Source: Eikenella halliae (GTDB taxonomy: Bacteria; Pseudomonadota; Gammaproteobacteria; Burkholderiales; Neisseriaceae). Taken from it: a stretch of DNA of 64,000 nucleotides. The number at the start of each line of letters is the position of its first letter. Within the stretch, counting starts at the first letter, position 1. The position numbers and the translations under genes were made by a program. Of the stretch, positions 59,725 to 64,000 are shown piece by piece. The notes beneath the pieces are model-generated. The model saw only the letters and a program-made list of their open reading frames with translations. It made no database searches and was not told the origin of the DNA. The DNA lies in NCBI RefSeq assembly GCF_001648475.1, contig NZ_LXSQ01000020.1:124001-188000 (forward strand). The letters are read 5' to 3'.

Positions 59725-60360
59725 ATGAACTTAACCGTTATCGATCATCCGCTGATCAAGCACAAAATCACCCTGATGCGCAAAGCCAACTGCAACACCT
59801 ACCAATTCCGCACTTTGGTAAAAGAGCTGGCCCGCCTGATGGCCTACGAAGCCAGCCGCCATCTGGAAACCGAGCCGCTTTCTATCGAAGGCTGGTGCGG
59901 CCGCATCGAAGGCGAGCAGATTAAAGGCAAAACCGTAACCGTGGTGCCGATTTTGCGCGCCGGTTTGGGCATGCTTGACGGCGTGCTCGACCTGTTGCCC
60001 ACAGCCAAAATCAGCGTGGTCGGCCTGCAGCGCGACGAAGAAACCCTGCAACCGGTTTCCTATTTCGAGAAATTGGTGAGCAAAATGGACAAACGCCCGG
60101 CCATGATTCTCGACCCGATGCTCGCCACCGGCGGCTCGATGGTAGCAACTATTGATTTGCTGAAGAAAAAAGGCTGCCGCAACATCACCGCTCTGGTGCT
60201 GGTGGCCGCACCGGAAGGCGTGAAGCTGGTGAACGACAAGCATCCAGACGTGAAAATCTACACCGCCGCGCTCGACAGCCACCTCAACGAAAACGGCTAC
60301 ATCATCCCCGGCTTGGGCGATGCCGGCGACAAGATTTTCGGCACCAAGCAGTCGGCTTGA
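59725..60360 (+). CDS. upp: Uracil phosphoribosyltransferase
   Basis: A 211-aa enzyme that salvages uracil to UMP. The PRPP loop is LDPMLATGGSMVATIDLLK; VTVVPILRAGLGMLDGVLDL and FGTKQ at the end are also conserved. ATG at 59725 after AAGGAAACC; upstream open frame is not coding. Confidence 0.96.
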   Translation: MNLTVIDHPLIKHKITLMRKANCNTYQFRTLVKELARLMAYEASRHLETEPLSIEGWCGRIEGEQIKGKTVTVVPILRAGLGMLDGVLDLLPTAKISVVGLQRDEETLQPVSYFEKLVSKMDKRPAMILDPMLATGGSMVATIDLLKKKGCRNITALVLVAAPEGVKLVNDKHPDVKIYTAALDSHLNENGYIIPGLGDAGDKIFGTKQSA

Positions 60361-60382
60361 CTGCCCGATACATTGCGCCAAC

Positions 60383-60421
60383 GGGCTACCTGAAAGCCGT
60401 GAAAGCACTTTTAGGTAGCCT
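60383..60421. terminator. DUS-type hairpin after upp
   Basis: GGGCTACCTGAAA faces TTTTAGGTAGCCT, a pair with one altered DUS on each side. Confidence 0.6.
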
Positions 60422-60448
60422 CCAAACCCATCATCTCATTTCCCGCCC

Positions 60449-60489
60449 AGGCTACCTGAAAAAGCAGGCAAACCGTTTTCAGGTAGCCT
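60449..60489. repeat. Inverted DUS pair
   Basis: AGGCTACCTGAA (60449-60460) and TTCAGGTAGCCT (60478-60489), second hairpin between upp and the SafE-like gene. Confidence 0.65.
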
Positions 60490-60602
60490 GAATTGCCGCT
60501 TGGCAGCTTTCGCCGAACAATAGCCAAAGCAACGATTTCCCTCCGGCAGGCAGCGGGCTGCAGGCAGGAATCGGCGCTTGAACTATCCCGGAAAACAACG
60601 CC

Positions 60603-61289
60603 ATGGTCTCCACCCTCACACTCCTCTCCCTTGCCGCCACCGGCTTTCTCGGCGGCGGCCATTGCGCCGGCATGTGCGGCGGTTTGAGCACCGCCTTTGC
60701 CCTGCAGCTGCCGCCGCAGGTAGGGCGCGTGAAGCTGATTGTGCTGATGAACCTCGGCCGCATCGGCAGCTACACTTTTATCGGCCTCTTGCTGGGCGCG
60801 CTGGGGCAGTTCGGCATTTCGCTGGATCAAACCCGCCTGTTGCAGCATATCCTGTTTGCCGCTGCCAACCTGCTGCTGCTGTTTATCGGCCTGTATCTGG
60901 CCGGACTCAACGCCTATGCCGCGCAGGTGGAAAAGCTTGGGCGGCCGGTGTGGCGGCGGCTCAATCCACTGCTCAACCGGCTCTTGCCTATCCAAAACAC
61001 CCCCGCCTGCTTCGGCGTCGGCCTGCTGTGGGGCTGGCTGCCGTGCGGCATGGTGTACAGCGCCTCGTTATATGCGCTGGGCAGCGGCAAAGCGGTGGAT
61101 GGTGCGCTGATGATGCTGGCCTTCGGCTTGGGCACGCTGCCGAACCTGCTGGTGATGGGGCTGTTTGCCAACCAGCTCAAAAGCCTGCTGCAACATCCGC
61201 GTTTCCGGCTGGCAGCTGGGCTGAGTGTCAGCCTGTGGGCGGCATGGCAGCTGTGGCATGGGGTGGCGGCTTGGCTGCAGGCTGGCTAA
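60603..61289 (+). CDS. TauE/SafE (UreH_2)-family membrane protein
   Basis: A 228-aa membrane protein with about six helices. TGFLGGGHCAGMCGGLSTAFAL and GVGLLWGWLPCGMVYSA are characteristic of this family, which includes copper-related CcoS/CcoI-associated proteins. Conserved Cys and His in GHCAGMCGG could bind metal. The exact substrate is unknown. Confidence 0.85.
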   Translation: MVSTLTLLSLAATGFLGGGHCAGMCGGLSTAFALQLPPQVGRVKLIVLMNLGRIGSYTFIGLLLGALGQFGISLDQTRLLQHILFAAANLLLLFIGLYLAGLNAYAAQVEKLGRPVWRRLNPLLNRLLPIQNTPACFGVGLLWGWLPCGMVYSASLYALGSGKAVDGALMMLAFGLGTLPNLLVMGLFANQLKSLLQHPRFRLAAGLSVSLWAAWQLWHGVAAWLQAG

Positions 61290-61346
61290 AAATATAGCTA
61301 TAGTGCGCTGGGTTGGATTTCAGTTTGGAAACAGCTATGGCGAAAC

Positions 61347-61401
61347 AACAGCCGGATAACTGCAGTTCTCCAATATTGGGGAATGGTTATCCGGCTGTTT
61401 T
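61347..61401. terminator. Strong hairpin after the SafE-like gene
   Basis: AACAGCCGGATAAC (61347-61360) pairs with GTTATCCGGCTGTT (61386-61399), 14 bp, with TTTGT following; a smaller CCAATATTGG dyad sits in the loop. Confidence 0.8.
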
Positions 61402-61438
61402 GTATTCTGTCGGACGCTAGCGGTTGGCGGATGATTAA

Positions 61439-61479
61439 AGGCTACCTGAAAACTATCTGCTACTGTTTTTCAGGTAGCC
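61439..61479. repeat. Inverted DUS pair
   Basis: AGGCTACCTGAA (61439-61450) and TTCAGGTAGCC (61469-61479), between converging genes. Confidence 0.65.
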
Positions 61480-61512
61480 GGATAGGCTAGGGGCTGATCT
61501 CAAATCGGCATT

Positions 61513-61594
61513 TATCGTGAATCAAAATAAGAATGCTACTGCATCGGTTCGCTTGGCTGTCTGCGGCTCGCTGCCTTATTTTAACCCGCTCTAT
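61513..61594 (-). repeat. Decayed Correia-like element
   Basis: TATCGTGAATCAAAATAAG at the left and CTTATTTTAACCCGCTCTA at the right are degenerate termini. GCTGTCTGCGGCTCGCTGCC is the conserved interior. About 82 bp, so it also has an internal deletion. Confidence 0.55.
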
Positions 61595-62319
61595 CCCTGC
61601 CGCCGCTCCTGAAAAAAACGTTGCAGCAGCTGCGCACTTTCCCCTGCCAACACACCGCCTTGCACAGCGGTATGCGGGTTGAGCTGTTTATTGGCAAACA
61701 GGTCGAGCACGCTGCCGGCCGCGCCGGTTTTCGGCTCGGCAGCCGCGTAAATCAGGCGGCGGATTCTCGATTGCATGATGGCACCGGCGCACATGCTGCA
61801 GGGTTCGAGGGTAACGTATAAATCGCAGCCGTCCAGCCGGTAGTTGCCCAACCGGCGGCCGGCTTCAGTGAGCGCAGCGATTTCGGCATGGCGGCACACG
61901 CTGTGTTCGGCCACGCAGGCATTGGCGCCGCGCCCGATGATTTCGCCCCGGCGCACCACCACCGCGCCCACCGGCACTTCGCCTGCGGCTAAGGCCTGCC
62001 CGGCCAGTTGCAATGCCTGCCGCATCCAGCGTTCGCTTTCTTCTCGCGGGGGAAACAGGGCAACCGGGCGGTGGGCACGCAGTTTGGTGCGCCATTCGGC
62101 TTGTTCGGCTTCGTTCAGGTAGCCTTCCCGCCCTTCGGCCAGCAATACTAATTGCCACAGCGTGGATTCGGTAATGGTGAGGCCGCTGGCTTTAAGCAGC
62201 AGGAAAGCGGTGGCAGGCGTAATGCGCTGTAGTTCGGCGGTGTCGGCTATACCCAATTCAAGCAGCGCCTGCCGGGTTTTGGGGGCAAGTGGGGGCGTGG
62301 TGAGCGGGGTGGCGTGCAT
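61591..62319 (-). CDS. tadA: tRNA adenosine deaminase TadA with N-terminal TfoX_C-like domain
   Basis: A 242-aa protein. The C-terminal 150 residues form the deaminase that converts A34 to inosine in tRNA-Arg: CRHAEIAAL (His and catalytic Glu) and EPCSMCAGAIMQSRI (two Cys). The first 85 residues (PLAPKTRQALLELGIADTAE, FLLLKASGLTITESTLWQL) match the C-terminal helical domain of TfoX. Neisseria TadA has a similar extension as I recall. Start at MHATPLTT chosen; ATG at 62355 is possible. A DUS is translated as GYLNEAE. Stop lies within the decayed element. Confidence 0.88.
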   Translation of the reverse strand: MHATPLTTPPLAPKTRQALLELGIADTAELQRITPATAFLLLKASGLTITESTLWQLVLLAEGREGYLNEAEQAEWRTKLRAHRPVALFPPREESERWMRQALQLAGQALAAGEVPVGAVVVRRGEIIGRGANACVAEHSVCRHAEIAALTEAGRRLGNYRLDGCDLYVTLEPCSMCAGAIMQSRIRRLIYAAAEPKTGAAGSVLDLFANKQLNPHTAVQGGVLAGESAQLLQRFFQERRQG

Positions 62320-62386
62320 AATAGACGGAAATAATGGCTGAATGGGCAGCATCATAATTGGGCGGCTGCGGTTGAGGCAAGACGGG

Positions 62387-62425
62387 AGGCTACCTGAAAG
62401 GGTGGCGTATGGTTTCAGGTAGCCT
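62387..62425. repeat. Inverted DUS pair between divergent tadA and DUF535 genes
   Basis: AGGCTACCTGAA (62387-62398) and TTCAGGTAGCCT (62414-62425). No gene in 62356-62563. Confidence 0.65.
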
Positions 62426-62563
62426 CAATTCCCAGCGGCAAGCCTTGCAAGGCTGTTGGCAAATCGGGTAGGATTGGCCGCTTTTTGATGGCCGGATTTT
62501 GCCCGGCATCGCTTTGTTTCTCACGCAAACGGTTCGGCGCCGTTTGGCACAATATGGGCGCTT

Positions 62564-63451
62564 ATGTCTGATTTATTTCACTTTCCCACTTTCGACGAAC
62601 AGTATCCCAATTTGCGCGAACGGGGCATCCGCAAATATGCGGTGGTGTATCTGCGCGACCACATCCAGCGCCTGCTGGCGAGGCGGCAATGCGAAGAGTT
62701 TACTGCCTTCATCAACCAACATCCGATGTGGGCACCGATTTTCCAACACAATCCCTATGCCGCCCGCGCCGTGCTGGATACTTATGCCGACAACCGCTTC
62801 GACAAGAACGCACGGTTGCAAGCGGTAATCAACAACTTCACTTTGGCGCAAAGCAAGCCTTCCGCTGCCAAGTGGCAAGAGTTGGTGGAGCAGCGCACAA
62901 TCGTGCTCAACCATCCCGCGCCCGAGCTCTCCATCAGTTTGAATATCAACCATAAAGACCCGTTGGAAGGCTTCTTTTTGGTGAGCCTGCAAAGCACCGA
63001 GCGCAGCCGCATTTACGATGCCGTGTTCAGCTTTATCGCGCCCAACGGCCTGCTGATTACTTCCATCCAAGGCCCGCACAGCAGCGATGCCCCCGAGCTC
63101 ATCCGCCACACCACCAAGCAGCTGCACGGCGTGCGGCCGATGTTTATGATGGTAAATATATTCAAGCTGATGGCTGCCGAACTCGGCTGCGAGCTCTATG
63201 GCATTCCGCACAAAAGCCAGGCTAAATTCCGCTGGAACGACTCCAGCCGCCTGCTGTTCAACTACGATGCCTTCTGGCAGGAAAACCAAGGCAGCCTCGA
63301 TGCCAACGGCTATTGGCGGCTGCCCACTCAAATCGAGCGCACACCGCTGGAAGAAGTGCAAAGCAAAAAACGCTCTATGTACCGCAAACGCTATGAAATG
63401 CTGGATGCGCTGGAGCAGGATATCCGCCGCTTCTTTCGTTCGGAAAGTTGA
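62564..63451 (+). CDS. DUF535 (VirK/YbjX) family protein
   Basis: A 295-aa soluble protein. Family marks are LSISLNINHKDPLEGFFLVSL, SIQGPHSSDAPELIRHTTK, HGVRPMFMMVNIFKLMA and MYRKRYEMLDALEQDI. VirK of Shigella and YbjX of E. coli are members; the biochemical role is unknown. It has no signal peptide. The start is preceded by no obvious SD. Confidence 0.85.
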   Translation: MSDLFHFPTFDEQYPNLRERGIRKYAVVYLRDHIQRLLARRQCEEFTAFINQHPMWAPIFQHNPYAARAVLDTYADNRFDKNARLQAVINNFTLAQSKPSAAKWQELVEQRTIVLNHPAPELSISLNINHKDPLEGFFLVSLQSTERSRIYDAVFSFIAPNGLLITSIQGPHSSDAPELIRHTTKQLHGVRPMFMMVNIFKLMAAELGCELYGIPHKSQAKFRWNDSSRLLFNYDAFWQENQGSLDANGYWRLPTQIERTPLEEVQSKKRSMYRKRYEMLDALEQDIRRFFRSES

Positions 63452-63462
63452 TTGCTAGGCGG

Positions 63463-63568
63463 TATAGTGAATTAAATTTAAACCAGTACAGCGTTGGCTC
63501 GCCTTGCCGTACTATTTGTACTGTCTGCGGCTCGCCGCCTTGTCCTGATTTAAATTTAATCCACTATA
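63463..63568 (-). mobile_element. Correia-like miniature element, copy G
   Basis: A 106-bp copy with ends TATAGTGAATTAAATTTAAA and TTTAAATTTAATCCACTATA (one GA/CC difference). Interior ACAGCGTTGGCTCGCCTTGCC and GTCTGCGGCTCGCCGCC are conserved, inverted relative to copy D. It lies 12 bp beyond the DUF535 stop. Confidence 0.88.
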
Positions 63569-63586
63569 ACAGCGTGCCCACTGTGT

Positions 63587-63623
63587 TTCAGGTAGCCTTC
63601 CAACTGAGGGGAGGCTACCTGAA
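63587..63623. repeat. Inverted DUS pair
   Basis: TTCAGGTAGCCT (63587-63598) and AGGCTACCTGAA (63612-63623), between converging genes. Confidence 0.65.
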
Positions 63624-63643
63624 ACCTATCCGCTGCAAAACCA

Positions 63644-63692
63644 AGCCCTGTATGTTCAGGTGTAGCCTCTTATGGCCTGAACATACAGGGCT
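63644..63692 (-). terminator. 17-bp hairpin, terminator of nth
   Basis: AGCCCTGTATGTTCAGG (63644-63660) pairs perfectly with CCTGAACATACAGGGCT (63676-63692), 14 bp beyond the nth stop. A TTCAGGTGTAGCCT, a DUS split by an extra TG, forms its centre. Confidence 0.8.
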
Positions 63693-63705
63693 GCGTTTTA
63701 TGGGT

Positions 63706-64000
63706 TTAAACCGTTTTGCCTTTGTATTCGCATAAGTCATACACGATGCATTCGTGGCACAGGGGCTTTTGCGCTTTGCAGGTGTAGCGGCCGTGCAGGA
63801 TGAGCCAATGGTGGGCGTTGAGCAGAAATTCTTTGGGCACGAAGCGCATGAGTTTGTCTTCCACTTCGCGCACGTTTTTGCCGGGCGCGAGATTCATGCG
63901 GTTGGCTACGCGGAAAATATGGGTATCCACGGCCATGGTCGGCTGGCCGAAGGCGGTGTTGAGCACAACATTGGCGGTTTTTCGGCCAACGCCGGGCAGC
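63706..64000 (-). CDS. nth: Endonuclease III, 3' part (5' end outside window)
   Basis: The C-terminal about 98 residues of the DNA glycosylase/AP lyase that removes oxidised pyrimidines. Visible are LPGVGRKTANVVLNTAFG (the HhH motif with the catalytic Lys), AVDTHIFRVANRMNLA (the catalytic Asp) and the [4Fe-4S] ligands C-x6-C-x2-C-x5-C in CKAQKPLCHECIVYDLC. The start lies beyond the window end. Confidence 0.96.
   Translation of the reverse strand, partial: LPGVGRKTANVVLNTAFGQPTMAVDTHIFRVANRMNLAPGKNVREVEDKLMRFVPKEFLLNAHHWLILHGRYTCKAQKPLCHECIVYDLCEYKGKTV

Overview
The window is about 64 kb of dense, GC-rich chromosome from a betaproteobacterium of the family Neisseriaceae, most probably Eikenella. 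The main evidence is the 12-mer AGGCTACCTGAA (reverse TTCAGGTAGCCT), which occurs in nearly every intergenic gap and inside many genes. I know it as the Eikenella dialect of the Neisseriaceae DNA uptake sequence (DUS). Inverted DUS pairs serve as likely transcription terminators. Gene content fits Neisseriaceae: petABC, a pacA/pacB/ape1 peptidoglycan O-acetylation cluster, proQ, a zinc-finger-less DksA and Correia-type miniature elements. There is no prophage, CRISPR array, rRNA operon or complete insertion sequence.

Layout. 1-5.9 kb: the 3' part of rnr, an intergenic nest of Correia-like elements, and an efeUOB iron-uptake operon on the minus strand. 5.9-8.7 kb: a minus-strand group of a GNAT acetyltransferase, a DUF971 protein, two related Cys-rich lipoproteins and ubiE. 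8.9-13.4 kb: nadE, a YggS-type PLP protein, a SUKH-like protein, proC-yggT and dksA. 13.5-13.7 kb: tRNA-Met and tRNA-Ala behind a near-consensus promoter. 14.2-21.2 kb: a PhnD-like protein, an ACT/UPF0210 pair, trpA, a colicin-type immunity protein, accD and an unknown membrane-anchored protein. 21.3-25.2 kb (minus): a Tli4-like lipoprotein, proQ, purE and dusB-fis. 25.4-29.8 kb: a lipoprotein phosphatase, rpmE, an endonuclease/phosphatase-family protein, aroG and two RDD membrane proteins. 30.4-33.9 kb (minus): a Mn/Fe ABC transporter (sitABCD) with overlapping genes. 34.4-38.0 kb (minus): a cardiolipin synthase, a SUKH protein and a stand-alone MnmC oxidoreductase. 38.3-43.1 kb: lon-hupB-ppiD behind a good heat-shock promoter match. 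43.3-49.1 kb: nnrD, rluE, rph, a glutathione transferase, a second DyP peroxidase and brnQ. 49.4-53.6 kb: the peptidoglycan O-acetylation cluster. 54-58.1 kb: a Nif3-like protein and petABC with a possible FNR site. 58.4-64 kb: an alcohol dehydrogenase, upp, a SafE-like protein, a TfoX_C-TadA fusion, a DUF535 protein and the 3' part of nth.

How the genes connect. Iron and manganese handling recurs (efeUOB, sitABCD, a second DyP). Respiration is covered by ubiE and petABC. RNA processing and modification are strongly represented (rnr, dusB, mnmC, rluE, rph, tadA). Four isolated genes resemble immunity proteins of contact-dependent or secreted toxins, yet no toxin gene lies beside them.

Most unusual points: at least seven intact Correia-like elements of 102-107 bp; DUS copies that supply codons and stop codons in real genes; a cytochrome b with about 80 extra residues; a PpiD without a visible parvulin domain; and a four-cysteine repeat domain in two adjacent lipoproteins that I cannot assign to a known family. 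All calls come from reading the sequence; no database search was run.
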